A DNA stretch of 19,124 bases from Thermoplasmata archaeon (GTDB taxonomy: Archaea > Thermoplasmatota > Thermoplasmata > Halarchaeoplasmatales > Halarchaeoplasmataceae). How positions within the stretch are numbered: position 1 is the first letter of the stretch; the number at the start of each line of letters is the position of its first letter. The notes under the pieces are model-generated. The model searched no databases and was not told the DNA's origin. It saw only the letters and a list, made by a program, of their open reading frames with translations. A program made the translations under genes and the position numbers. The stretch is from positions 1 through 19,124 of the forward strand of contig JAFDUB010000024.1 in assembly GCA_019594025.1 (NCBI GenBank). Reading direction: 5' to 3'. This document shows positions 1-7,166 of the stretch, piece by piece.

Positions 1-1029
1 AGAGACTACGTGGAACCTGATACGGGAGTGTTAAAGGAAGATGTGCTGTGGAATCTTGATGATGTGATAGGCATCGACCAGGAGAAAAAACATAATGCCT
101 TAAAGATCGCTATTGAAGAAGCACACAAACTAGGGGTTACGGGAATACACGAGGTAATGAGTAGAGACTCTTGGAAGACATATCAGGAGTTAGATGAAAC
201 GGATGAGTTGAAACTACGTGTGAGAGGGTATGTCATGCACGAAGAATCCGATGGTTTAAAACCGACGGAGAAAAGCGATTACCTCGCATTACGGGGTGTG
301 AAAATCTTCGTGGATGGTTCTCTGGGCGGCCAGACAGCAGCTTTAAAAGATGATTACGCAGATGACCCAGGGAATAAAGGAGTCCTGCTTATGGAACAAG
401 ACGAAATAGAAGACGTACTGTTAGATGCCGAGGAAAGAGGTTTACAGTTGATGGCTCATGCCATCGGAGATCGGGCGATTTCCACTTTGATTTGCGCATA
501 TGAATCCGCTTCGGAACGTCCTAAAGAGTTGAGACACCGTATAGAGCATGGGGAGATGGTTTCTTCAGACCATATACGGAGAATTAGAGATCTCGGGTTG
601 GTACTTTCCGCACAACCTAATTTTGCATACCAGTGGTCCAAAAAGAACGGCATGAACGTACAGCGGCTCGGTGAAGAGCGTTTAAAAAAATGTAATCCCT
701 ATTGGGATATTCAGCGGTCTTTGGTTAAGATGGCTTTCGGTTCGGATAACATGCCTATGTCCCCTATTTTCGGCGTGTTCTCCGCAGTCAATCATCCCAT
801 ACTAGAACAGCGAATATCGGTATATAACGCACTTCAATGCTACATAAAGAACAGTGCCTACGCGGGTAAAGATGAAGAATATGTCGGATCGTTAGAGGAG
901 GGTAAAAAGGCGGATTTCGTTGTACTTTCCGAGAATCCGTTGGAATCGAACAACTTAAGGAACATCGATGTGCTGATGACTGTGGTCAACGGTGAAATCG
1001 TGTACGATGACAGGGATGAAAAAGCTTGA
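1..1029 (+). CDS. YtcJ-type amidohydrolase, 3' part (5' end outside window)
   Basis: This is the C-terminal ~340 residues of a metal-dependent hydrolase of the Amidohydrolase_3 (YtcJ) group, which cleaves C-N bonds in amide-like substrates; the true substrate cannot be told. The frame is open to position 1 (R-D-Y before the GTG at 10). That GTG is probably internal, because family members carry about 200 more N-terminal residues including the first HxH metal site. Visible family landmarks in order are GVKIFVDGSLGGQTAAL with its conserved lysine, HAIGDRA, RIEHGE, the GSDNMPMSP aspartate motif and a C-terminal GSLEEGKKADFVVL segment that closes the beta-sandwich. The stop overlaps the TTG start of the next gene by 4 nt (TTGA), implying coupled translation. 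Family assignment is firm; specificity is unknown. Confidence 0.9.
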   Translation, partial: RDYVEPDTGVLKEDVLWNLDDVIGIDQEKKHNALKIAIEEAHKLGVTGIHEVMSRDSWKTYQELDETDELKLRVRGYVMHEESDGLKPTEKSDYLALRGVKIFVDGSLGGQTAALKDDYADDPGNKGVLLMEQDEIEDVLLDAEERGLQLMAHAIGDRAISTLICAYESASERPKELRHRIEHGEMVSSDHIRRIRDLGLVLSAQPNFAYQWSKKNGMNVQRLGEERLKKCNPYWDIQRSLVKMAFGSDNMPMSPIFGVFSAVNHPILEQRISVYNALQCYIKNSAYAGKDEEYVGSLEEGKKADFVVLSENPLESNNLRNIDVLMTVVNGEIVYDDRDEKA

Positions 1030-1643
1030 ACCGAGGTAGGTTCGATAAATGGGCGGGAAATTACGACGAATCGGTATCCAAGGGTAGGGAAGGTTATCCT
1101 TTCGAGGGGTATTACGAAGTCCTTGACCGGGTACGGAGTTTTATCGATAATGTCCGTGGGAAGAAGATATTGGATATAGGTGTTGGAACCGGATTTCTCA
1201 CTTATGAACTATATGAGGAGGGGGCAGAAATAGTCGGCATCGATTTTTCTAAAGAGATGATCGAGAAGGCGAAAGAGAAGATGCCTAGAGGAGTTTTTTT
1301 CCTCCACGATATCAACGAGGGTATCCCTGACGAGATATGCAATATGCGCTTCGATTTTATAGTTTCCTCCTATGCAATGCATCACGTGGATGATGAGTCG
1401 AAATTGAATTTTATCACTTCCGCTAAAGAGATACTTCGAGAAGGGGGTAAGATCATAATAGCGGACGTGGCTTTTCAAACTGCAGAGGGTTTGGAAAAGT
1501 GTAAGACAAAACATATGGGCGATTGGGATGAAAAGGAATATTACATTGTGGCTGAGAAGCTGTGTAAGGAACTAAATAAGTGCGGCCTACAATGTGATCA
1601 CTTACAGATTTCGAGTTGTGCCGGAGTTCTCGTCGTGCGTTGA
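1026..1643 (+). CDS. Class I SAM-dependent methyltransferase
   Basis: This 205-residue soluble methyltransferase carries the Rossmann motif I ILDIGVGTGFL (about residues 48-57) and the acidic strand-2 motif GIDFS (71-75). It also has a motif IV-like SSYAMHHVDD (114-123) and LREGGKIIIAD (137-147), typical of the UbiE/Methyltransf_25 superfamily. The opening FDKWAGNYDESV resembles bacterial YrrT-like small methyltransferases. The start is a TTG sharing bases with the upstream stop; no ATG lies close enough to preserve the conserved N-terminus. Coupling to the amidohydrolase suggests co-expression, but nothing shows that they act on one compound. The methyl acceptor is unknown. Confidence 0.85.
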   Translation: MNRGRFDKWAGNYDESVSKGREGYPFEGYYEVLDRVRSFIDNVRGKKILDIGVGTGFLTYELYEEGAEIVGIDFSKEMIEKAKEKMPRGVFFLHDINEGIPDEICNMRFDFIVSSYAMHHVDDESKLNFITSAKEILREGGKIIIADVAFQTAEGLEKCKTKHMGDWDEKEYYIVAEKLCKELNKCGLQCDHLQISSCAGVLVVR

Positions 1644-1649
1644 CGAATG

Positions 1650-1657
1650 TATTAAAT
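1650..1657 (+). promoter_or_regulatory. TATA-like box of gcvH with downstream SD
   Basis: TATTAAAT is centred about 40 nt before the gcvH ATG. That predicts a transcript starting near 1680 with a short leader holding the SD-like AGGTG at 1682-1686, 7 nt before the ATG. Inferred from spacing only. Confidence 0.5.
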
Positions 1658-1693
1658 ATCTGCATTAACTATTGGGGCGGTAGGTGTTATAAA

Positions 1694-2074
1694 ATGGTCG
1701 ATGTCCCTAAGGATTTAAAGTATACAGCGGAGCATGAATGGGTAAAGGTAAAGGGCAGTAAAGCAACGTACGGGATAACGGATTATGCCCAAGAGGAACT
1801 GGGGGATATAGTTTACGTGGAGCTTCCCGAGGAAGGTGATGAAGTTGGAAAAGGAGATATGATAGGAGTTGTTGAATCCGTAAAAACCGTATCTGATCTG
1901 TTCACACCGATCGCCGGAAAGATAGTGAAGGTCAACTATGATCTGGAAGATACCCCGGAGCTTATCAACGAAGAGCCCTACGATGGAGGATGGATAGCCG
2001 TTATCGAGTACGAAGAGGAGGACGAAATAGATAAGCTTCTTTCTGATGAGGAATATAAAAAAGAAATAGAGTAA
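1694..2074 (+). CDS. gcvH: Glycine cleavage system H protein
   Basis: This 126-residue lipoyl carrier shuttles the aminomethyl group between P- and T-proteins and the reducing equivalents to L-protein. The family signature is complete: HEWVKVKG near the N-terminus, GITDYAQEELGDIVYVELPE, then GVVESVKTVSDL, in which K64 is the predicted lipoylation site, followed by NEEPYDGGWIAVIE. The ATG at 1694 is chosen over the longer open frame beginning near 1616 because it has AGGTG at good spacing, a TATA box upstream, and gives the usual length. The C-terminus is strongly acidic. It is convergent with glyA, with 9 nt between stops. gcvT lies about 11 kb away; no gcvP or lipoate ligase is in the window. 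Confidence 0.97.
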   Translation: MVDVPKDLKYTAEHEWVKVKGSKATYGITDYAQEELGDIVYVELPEEGDEVGKGDMIGVVESVKTVSDLFTPIAGKIVKVNYDLEDTPELINEEPYDGGWIAVIEYEEEDEIDKLLSDEEYKKEIE

Positions 2075-2077
2075 AGG

Positions 2078-2085
2078 GTTTTTTT
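2078..2085 (+). terminator. Possible T-run terminator of gcvH
   Basis: A run of seven T residues follows GGG just after the gcvH stop, in the form archaeal RNA polymerase commonly uses for intrinsic termination. It overlaps the end of the convergent glyA gene. Weak, based on composition alone. Confidence 0.4.
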
Positions 2086-3376
2086 AGTACTTGTTTAGGA
2101 ACCTGAACCGCTTGTGGGCGGGCATTCCCTCTTTGTAGCAGTAGTGTATCCCCTGGAAGTCCTTTCTGAACTCTTCTACATCCCTCTTCACTTTCTTGGG
2201 ATCCTCATCGTCGATGACCACACGTTTGATAAATTCCGCCACCTCGTCCATGTGACTTTCTTTCATACCTAAACGGGTGAGTTCCTGACTCCCTAAGCGA
2301 ATACCACTTGGCTCCTGAGCACTGTCAACGTCGTCCCAGGGCATCAGGTTCTTGTTGGCGATCATGTTGGCCTCTTCCATCTCTTCAACCGAGGTTTCAC
2401 CGCCGCCGTATTCTCTAACATCCATTGCAATAGTATGGCTTGCTGTGAAACCTTTATGGGAACACATAACGTCGAATCCCCGTTCGTAGAGTGCTTGACC
2501 TAGTGCCTTTGCGTTCTTGATTATCTGTTTTGCGTACTCTTTGCCGAAATCCATATGCTCGGCCAGGCTCACACCTAAAGCCGCCATCGCGTGAAGGTGA
2601 TGGTTCGAAAGTACTCCTGGGAATACTGACCAGAATAGCTTCTCACGGGCCTCGTCATTGCGGGGGTTGGCTAATAGCATGCCGTGCTGGGGGCCGGGTA
2701 GGGTTTTGTGAGTACTGCCGGTCATTACTTCGACACCTTCCCTCAAAGGATCTTGGAATTCACCACCGGCGATGAGTCCAAGGACATGTGCTCCGTCGTA
2801 CCAAACGTGGCAGCCGATTTCTTGGAAAACGTCCTCTAGTTCCTTTAACGGTGTGGGGAAGAGAAATACGGATTGACCGAAAAGGGCGATGTCAGGCTTC
2901 TCTTCTAAAATCATCTTTCGGGTACCGTCAACATCTAGGTTCATCTCATCTACGTTAAAAGGGTAAGTGATGGGAGACATGCCGCGAAGGCCAACGGCAC
3001 CGAATGGTGCACTACTTATGTGTGCGCCGGATGATACGTCCACTGATGTGATCTTCTTATCCGGCCCTCCAAAAGCCATGAGGACCGCCATGTTCGCTAC
3101 CGTACCAGAGATCGGTCTTACATCGGAGTATTCCGCGTCGAAGAGTTTTTCAGCTAACTTTTGTGTTCTTATCTCCACTTCGTCCACGTATATGTTGCCC
3201 TGATAATAGCGCTCTCCGGGTGCTCCTTCCGCGTATCTATCGTGGAAGTCGCATATCAACAATTCACGTGCCATTGGGCTGATTATGTTTTCCGAAGCAA
3301 TCATCGGAATTGACTTTGAGAACCAATCGTGGTGTTTTTCCACCTGCTCGTATATGAATTTTACATCTTCTTTCAT
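2084..3376 (-). CDS. glyA: Serine hydroxymethyltransferase (archaeal type)
   Basis: PLP enzyme of 430 residues interconverting serine and glycine with a pterin one-carbon carrier. Family landmarks are the N-terminal ASENIISP, YAEGAPGERYYQG (49-60), the cofactor motif YDGAHVLG (193-200) and TGSTHKTLPGPQHG (219-232), in which K224 is the predicted PLP lysine. SNHHLHAMAAL follows, and near the C-terminus SGIRLGSQELTRLGM. Whether it uses tetrahydrofolate or a methanopterin cannot be read from this. The ATG at 3376 is preferred over a GTG 9 nt upstream because AAGGTG sits 6 nt before it. It lies opposite gcvH, so both proteins of glycine/one-carbon metabolism end at the same point. A TATA-like box lies about 36 nt upstream. 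Confidence 0.96.
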   Translation of the reverse strand: MKEDVKFIYEQVEKHHDWFSKSIPMIASENIISPMARELLICDFHDRYAEGAPGERYYQGNIYVDEVEIRTQKLAEKLFDAEYSDVRPISGTVANMAVLMAFGGPDKKITSVDVSSGAHISSAPFGAVGLRGMSPITYPFNVDEMNLDVDGTRKMILEEKPDIALFGQSVFLFPTPLKELEDVFQEIGCHVWYDGAHVLGLIAGGEFQDPLREGVEVMTGSTHKTLPGPQHGMLLANPRNDEAREKLFWSVFPGVLSNHHLHAMAALGVSLAEHMDFGKEYAKQIIKNAKALGQALYERGFDVMCSHKGFTASHTIAMDVREYGGGETSVEEMEEANMIANKNLMPWDDVDSAQEPSGIRLGSQELTRLGMKESHMDEVAEFIKRVVIDDEDPKKVKRDVEEFRKDFQGIHYCYKEGMPAHKRFRFLNKY

Positions 3377-3408
3377 CTTAAGCACCTTGAAGGAGAATTA
3401 GAGGAGGG

Positions 3409-3416
3409 TTATTAAA
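3409..3416 (-). promoter_or_regulatory. TATA-like box of glyA
   Basis: On the minus strand TTTAATAA lies within GGTTTAATAACC, whose outer GGTT/AACC arms are self-complementary. Its centre is about 36 nt before the glyA ATG, leaving room for a roughly 10 nt leader that carries AAGGTG. Confidence 0.5.
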
Positions 3417-3443
3417 CCATTTTGTTTGACCGGTTTTGAATCT

Positions 3444-4106
3444 TTAGATGTGATTGAGTTTCTTCCAGATAACAGCAAACATGACTGCCATCAAAAATGC
3501 ACTAACACCTATCCAGGGAGAGTCGTTATCGTCATTTTCTGGATCATCGTTTTCCGGAGGAACGTCGTTTGTGGGAGGGTCCAGCCAAGAGGAGGCGGTA
3601 TCCGTAGCTCGTTGGTCGGAAAAAGAATCCATGTAATTGGCTATAACGTGAAGATTGAAGTCGTCCATGGACTGGAATACATCTATCGGTGCTTCTAAAG
3701 TGAGTGCGTCATCCTCTACACCATGGTGTATATCTATGGTTTCCGATGGGTCTTCTAAAAGTGTGTAGTAGGCTTCACCATCGTTAAAGGCGACCATTAC
3801 ACCTTGAGCCTCTCCGATACTAGTCGTTTTTTCTTCAAGTGCATAAAAGGCGTATGAGTAATCAGGATCGTACTGTCGTATCGTACCCGCAACTCTTAGT
3901 ATAAAAAGAAGGGTCTCGTCTTCAACCCTCGTCTCTACCTCCACTATGTCAACATCGGGTCTACTTATGTTGTTACCGTCCTGGTCTATCACATCACCTT
4001 CCGGGTCGGAAAAGGACATCTGGAAGCCTGCTTCTGCTGTGAAGGGGATAAGTATTAAAGCTACAATAAAGAGCGCGGTCGTTTTACGGAGCGTTTCTAA
4101 CAGCAT
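3444..4106 (-). CDS. Secreted, C-terminally anchored acidic protein, DOMON-like
   Basis: A 220-residue envelope protein of unknown function. Residues 1-26 form a signal peptide (hydrophobic core 11-22, plausible cleavage after AEA). Residues 30-165 are beta-rich and begin FSDPEGDVID, then RPDVDIVEVETRVEDETLLFILRV in two stretches. That pattern recalls DOMON/glucodextranase-type beta-sandwich domains in archaeal surface proteins, a fold guess only. Residues 177-196 are a Pro/Asp/Glu/Asn-rich linker with repeated PENDD. Residues 198-214 are a single membrane helix ending in KK. It resembles a surface protein standing on an acidic stalk, but the PGF triad of archaeosortase substrates is absent. 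The gene is divergent from the CBS-HPF gene and apparently leaderless. Confidence 0.75.
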   Translation of the reverse strand: MLLETLRKTTALFIVALILIPFTAEAGFQMSFSDPEGDVIDQDGNNISRPDVDIVEVETRVEDETLLFILRVAGTIRQYDPDYSYAFYALEEKTTSIGEAQGVMVAFNDGEAYYTLLEDPSETIDIHHGVEDDALTLEAPIDVFQSMDDFNLHVIANYMDSFSDQRATDTASSWLDPPTNDVPPENDDPENDDNDSPWIGVSAFLMAVMFAVIWKKLNHI

Positions 4107-4130
4107 CGTTAGTATTTATCTTAGTACCTC

Positions 4131-4138
4131 ATTATTAA
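4131..4138 (-). promoter_or_regulatory. TATA-like box of the secreted-protein gene
   Basis: Minus-strand TTAATAAT is centred about 28 nt from the ATG at 4106, the spacing expected when transcription begins at or next to the start codon. No SD precedes that ATG. It overlaps the first of two direct ATTAACA heptamers. Confidence 0.5.
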
Positions 4139-4155
4139 CATTTCCCGTATTAACA
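4134..4155. repeat. Direct heptamer repeat ATTAACA x2
   Basis: ATTAACA occurs at 4134-4140 and again at 4149-4155, 15 bp apart, in the divergent promoter region between the secreted-protein gene and the CBS-HPF gene. It could be a tandem regulator site, but such short AT-rich repeats also arise by chance. Confidence 0.35.
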
Positions 4156-4164
4156 GGAACAATC

Positions 4165-4175
4165 CTTTTATATAT
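4165..4175 (+). promoter_or_regulatory. TATA box of the CBS-HPF gene
   Basis: CTTTTATATAT is centred about 50 nt before the ATG at 4220. A start near 4196 would give a leader of about 24 nt containing the strong SD AAGGAG at 4209-4214, the clearest SD in the window. This gene is therefore set up for leadered, SD-driven translation, unlike its divergent neighbour. Confidence 0.6.
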
Positions 4176-4219
4176 CTCACCGACCTAAGGGGATAAAAAA
4201 TCGACCAGAAGGAGATATA

Positions 4220-5380
4220 ATGGCGGGAATAGAGGATATAAAAGCTAGGGACGTGATGTCAAAGGAATTAATAACTGCAGGGTGTGATCAAACCGTATCC
4301 GATGCTATAGGAATAATGAAGAAACATAACATTTCAGGGGTGTTGATCGAGCACGAGAAAAAGGGGGTGGTGGGTATCGTTACCGACGAGACGTTTATGA
4401 AGCGAAGGCACCTACCACTTTCCACCAAACTTGAGCATGTGATGGCCAGTCCACCGGATGTTAACGAAGATGATTCCATAGTGGATGTCTGCGAGATGCT
4501 GATGTCATCCGGGCTTCGTGGTATCCCCGTTAAAGATAGAAAGGGAAACCACGTAGGATTTCTAACTCGTACAGATATCATCAAAGCGGTACCGAAAATA
4601 GACGATCTGAAGAAAATATATATCAAGGATATCATGACTCCGAATCCAATCACCATAAACGAGCGGGATGTGATCGGAAATGCAAAGAACTTGATGCGAT
4701 CCTTGGATGAGCGAGTGGTACCCGTTGTCGACGAGTACGGAAAACTCTCAGGTATGATCGGTCTCGTGGACATAATAAAAGAGACATTTAAACCCATGGA
4801 TAGGGAATCGATGGGTGAACGTTCGGGTGAAAAGGAGTCACCTATGAGGGACATAGATGTCCAAAGCATAATGGTTGAAACCCCGATCACTACGAAACCT
4901 AACGAAACCATGCGAGAAGCGGCGAAAAAGATGAGAGATAACGATATTTCAACTCTTGTTGCACTAGATGAAGGCGAAATCAAGGGAATAGTCGCTCAGG
5001 TGGACTTTGTAGAGACCGTCGCCAGCTTCAGAGAGTCCGATCATGTTTACGTGCAGATTTCCGGCTTGGAGGAAGACCCGGAAACCTTCGACGTTATGTA
5101 CGATATTTTACAGAAATATCTGACTAAGTTCGCTAAAGTGGTAAAACCGTTGGTTATGAACGTACATGTGGTGACACATCAGAAGGAAGGAGAAGAAACC
5201 AAGTACAGCATAAGACTTAGACTGCAGACCGACCACGGCATGTTCTATACTAAACAATACGATTGGAACATTATGAAAGCCCTGGACGAGGCATTAGATA
5301 AGATGAGAGGGAACATATTCAAAGAAAAAGACAAGAGAGTGGACCACAGAAGAAACAAACACCCTAAGTATGCCCCCTAG
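4220..5380 (+). CDS. Four-CBS-domain protein with C-terminal HPF/S30EA-like domain
   Basis: A 386-residue soluble protein. Four CBS motifs lie at about 10-62, 73-125, 137-189 and 215-268, forming two Bateman modules, which in other proteins bind AMP, ATP, SAM or similar ligands. The second keeps the (S/T)xxD ribose contact (TRTD); the third and fourth show LVD and QVD at that place. A charged linker (191-213) separates motifs three and four. Residues 274-372 form a beta-rich stretch (VYVQISGLEE, MNVHVVTHQ, YSIRLRLQTD) followed by a helix KALDEALDKMRGNI, matching the layout of ribosome hibernation-promoting factors. The tail is basic (VDHRRNKHPK), as in RNA-binding ends. Inference: a nucleotide- or SAM-gated ribosome-binding factor. 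CBS calls are firm; the HPF call is by pattern. Confidence 0.85.
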   Translation: MAGIEDIKARDVMSKELITAGCDQTVSDAIGIMKKHNISGVLIEHEKKGVVGIVTDETFMKRRHLPLSTKLEHVMASPPDVNEDDSIVDVCEMLMSSGLRGIPVKDRKGNHVGFLTRTDIIKAVPKIDDLKKIYIKDIMTPNPITINERDVIGNAKNLMRSLDERVVPVVDEYGKLSGMIGLVDIIKETFKPMDRESMGERSGEKESPMRDIDVQSIMVETPITTKPNETMREAAKKMRDNDISTLVALDEGEIKGIVAQVDFVETVASFRESDHVYVQISGLEEDPETFDVMYDILQKYLTKFAKVVKPLVMNVHVVTHQKEGEETKYSIRLRLQTDHGMFYTKQYDWNIMKALDEALDKMRGNIFKEKDKRVDHRRNKHPKYAP

Positions 5381-6369
5381 AGGTCCCAGTATCTGTGCAG
5401 AGCGTTGGTAGTATCTAAAACACTTTCCTCGCCCTTTTTATTTTTATCAATGTTCTTAGTGAATTCTAAGTTCATGGGTTCATCGCTGACCATACCAGCT
5501 ATGATCTCTGCAAGGGAGGGAATATGGTACCCGCCTTCCAGCATGTACGATATTCTACCACCGCACAGTTCATCCGCAAGGGACGCGAGCTTTTCACCGG
5601 TATCGATATAACACTGACTTGATAGAGATAAACCAGTCATAACATCCGCATAATGGCCGTCGGTTCCCAAGGAGACCAATATCAGCTGTGGAGAAAACTG
5701 CCTTAAAATTGGGTCGATGATATCTTCCAAGGCGAGTTTCATTGACGAATCGCCTGCACCGGTGGAAAAGGGGACGTTTACGTTGTATCCTTCACCCGAG
5801 TTTTCTCCCACGGCTACACTAACCCCAGTTCCAGGATATATGCCGTGGTGATGGGTAGATATGTAGAGAACTCCCGGGTCGGAGTAAAAAATATCGCTGG
5901 TACCGTTTCCGTGATGGGAGTCTATATCCACGATAGCCACCCTATCAAGATCGGCGTAACGGGCACCTATGGCGATGTTGTTTAGATAGCAGAAACCCCC
6001 GCCGTAATCCGCACCGGCGTGGTGCCCAGGGGGCCTAAGAAGGGCAACATTCTTGTTTTTCGCCATGGCTTCGTCAACGGAGAGTATGGCTCCGGATACC
6101 GCCATCTTAGCTATCTCGTAGGTTTCTGACGATACAAATGTATCGCCACCGTCCAGGTAGTCGCTGGTCATGGTGGAAAGTGCGCGAAGGTATCCCTCGG
6201 TATGGACCAGGTTTGATACGTTTTCCTCTATCTCTTCGGGAAAGATGAGATTTTTTACTAAAGACAGAGAGTCTAATTTTACCAAGATAGCTTCCAGCCT
6301 CTCTGGTCTTTCCGGATGTGTACCAGGATGCCGATGGTCCATGTAGCGTGGATGAAAAATGACCTTCAT
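5377..6369 (-). CDS. Histone deacetylase-family (AcuC/HdaH-like) hydrolase
   Basis: A 330-residue zinc amidohydrolase of the arginase/deacetylase fold. The active-site parts are intact: HPERPERL (18-25), RPPGHHAG with H116/H117, the metal motif DIDSHHGNGT (D150, H152), LGTDGHYAD supplying D237, and the catalytic tyrosine Y281 in LEGGYH. Substrates in the family include acetyl-lysine proteins, acetylpolyamines and acetoin-pathway proteins; this one cannot be assigned. The ATG at 6369 is chosen over one at 6393 because the upstream one falls inside the TATA box, and HPRYMDHRHPGTHPERPERL is the usual family N-terminus. Stop codons of this gene and the CBS gene share one CTAG. It is divergent from dph6. 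Confidence 0.92.
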   Translation of the reverse strand: MKVIFHPRYMDHRHPGTHPERPERLEAILVKLDSLSLVKNLIFPEEIEENVSNLVHTEGYLRALSTMTSDYLDGGDTFVSSETYEIAKMAVSGAILSVDEAMAKNKNVALLRPPGHHAGADYGGGFCYLNNIAIGARYADLDRVAIVDIDSHHGNGTSDIFYSDPGVLYISTHHHGIYPGTGVSVAVGENSGEGYNVNVPFSTGAGDSSMKLALEDIIDPILRQFSPQLILVSLGTDGHYADVMTGLSLSSQCYIDTGEKLASLADELCGGRISYMLEGGYHIPSLAEIIAGMVSDEPMNLEFTKNIDKNKKGEESVLDTTNALHRYWDL

Positions 6370-6392
6370 AGTTTGAGTTAAAATCAAGAACA

Positions 6393-6400
6393 TATTTAAA
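6393..6400. promoter_or_regulatory. Single TATA box shared by hdaH-like gene and dph6
   Basis: TATTTAAA contains the palindrome TTTAAA and lies between the two divergent starts, centred about 28 nt from the minus-strand ATG (6369) and 26 nt from the plus-strand ATG (6423). No second box at proper spacing is evident; an alternative TTTTATGTA at 6403-6411 is too near dph6. Both transcripts would be leaderless. Confidence 0.5.
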
Positions 6401-6422
6401 CCTTTTATGTATTGGAAAGGGG

Positions 6423-7088
6423 ATGAGTTACGCTGCTTTGTATTCCGGGGGTAAGGATTCGAATCTGGCTTTGTGGATGGCTCAACAGAAGGGAAAAGAA
6501 GTAGAATATCTGATAACGATCTATCCCAAAAGAGACGATTCCTACATGTTCCATAAACCTAACCTGGATCATGTACCCATGTTGGCCGAGTCTATGAATA
6601 TTCCTCTGATCATGGAGGAATCAAGCGGTGTAAAGGAAGAAGAGCTAAATGACCTAGGGAACGCCCTGGATTCCATTGAGGTAGATGGGGTGATAACAGG
6701 GGCGGTTGCATCTAGTTATCAACGTGATAGGATAGAAAGGGTGGCGGCCGATAGAGGGATGGAGGTGTACTCACCTTTATGGGGGATGGAACAGGTGGAG
6801 CTCATGGAGACTCTGTTGACCAATGGGTTTGAGTGTATAATCGTCGGTGTAGCTGCCTTGGGATTGAACGAAGGATGGCTCGGGAGAAAGATAGACGAAG
6901 AATGTTTAGACGATTTGGGAGCGCTCCATGATAGATACGACATCAACGTGGCCGGGGAAGGAGGAGAGTACGAAAGTTTAGTACTGGATGCCCCGAACTT
7001 CGAGTGGGGCTTCCTGGTTGAGAAAGCATGCAAAAAGTGGGATGGGCATAGGGGAACCTACGAGATCAAATCGATTAAGCGGTGCTGA
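6423..7088 (+). CDS. dph6: Diphthine-ammonia ligase
   Basis: This 221-residue ATP-dependent ligase catalyses the last step of diphthamide formation on archaeal elongation factor 2, amidating diphthine. The N-terminal PP-loop YSGGKDSNLAL (7-17) binds ATP. GAVASSYQRDRIE (93-105), PLWG (118-121), GLNEGWLGR (147-155) and AGEGGEYESLVLDAP (177-191) are the hallmarks of the MJ0570/Dph6 family. The length is typical of archaeal forms without the extra domains seen in eukaryotes. The ATG directly follows AGGGG with no spacing, so a normal SD is unlikely and a leaderless start is inferred. The upstream half of the diphthamide pathway is not in the window. Confidence 0.93.
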   Translation: MSYAALYSGGKDSNLALWMAQQKGKEVEYLITIYPKRDDSYMFHKPNLDHVPMLAESMNIPLIMEESSGVKEEELNDLGNALDSIEVDGVITGAVASSYQRDRIERVAADRGMEVYSPLWGMEQVELMETLLTNGFECIIVGVAALGLNEGWLGRKIDEECLDDLGALHDRYDINVAGEGGEYESLVLDAPNFEWGFLVEKACKKWDGHRGTYEIKSIKRC

Positions 7089-7124
7089 AAAATTGTTGAT
7101 ATGTCGGCATGCATTACAAAAAAG

Positions 7125-7132
7125 ATATTAAT
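7125..7132 (+). promoter_or_regulatory. TATA-like box of the DUF885 gene
   Basis: ATATTAAT is centred about 38 nt before the ATG at 7167, predicting a roughly 12 nt leader without a recognisable SD. An AGGT lies 17 nt upstream of the ATG, too far to help. Confidence 0.4.
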
Positions 7133-7166
7133 AGAGCCCTCATTCAGGTAAATCGGCGAACGAATC

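Noticed and set aside
3444..4106. Canonical PGF-CTERM archaeosortase signal
   Set aside because: The triad before the helix is SPW, not PGF, so only a membrane anchor can be claimed.
4288..4983. 231-residue open frame antisense to the CBS-HPF gene
   Set aside because: Serine/isoleucine-rich shadow composition with no family motif, fully inside a gene with clear CBS domains.
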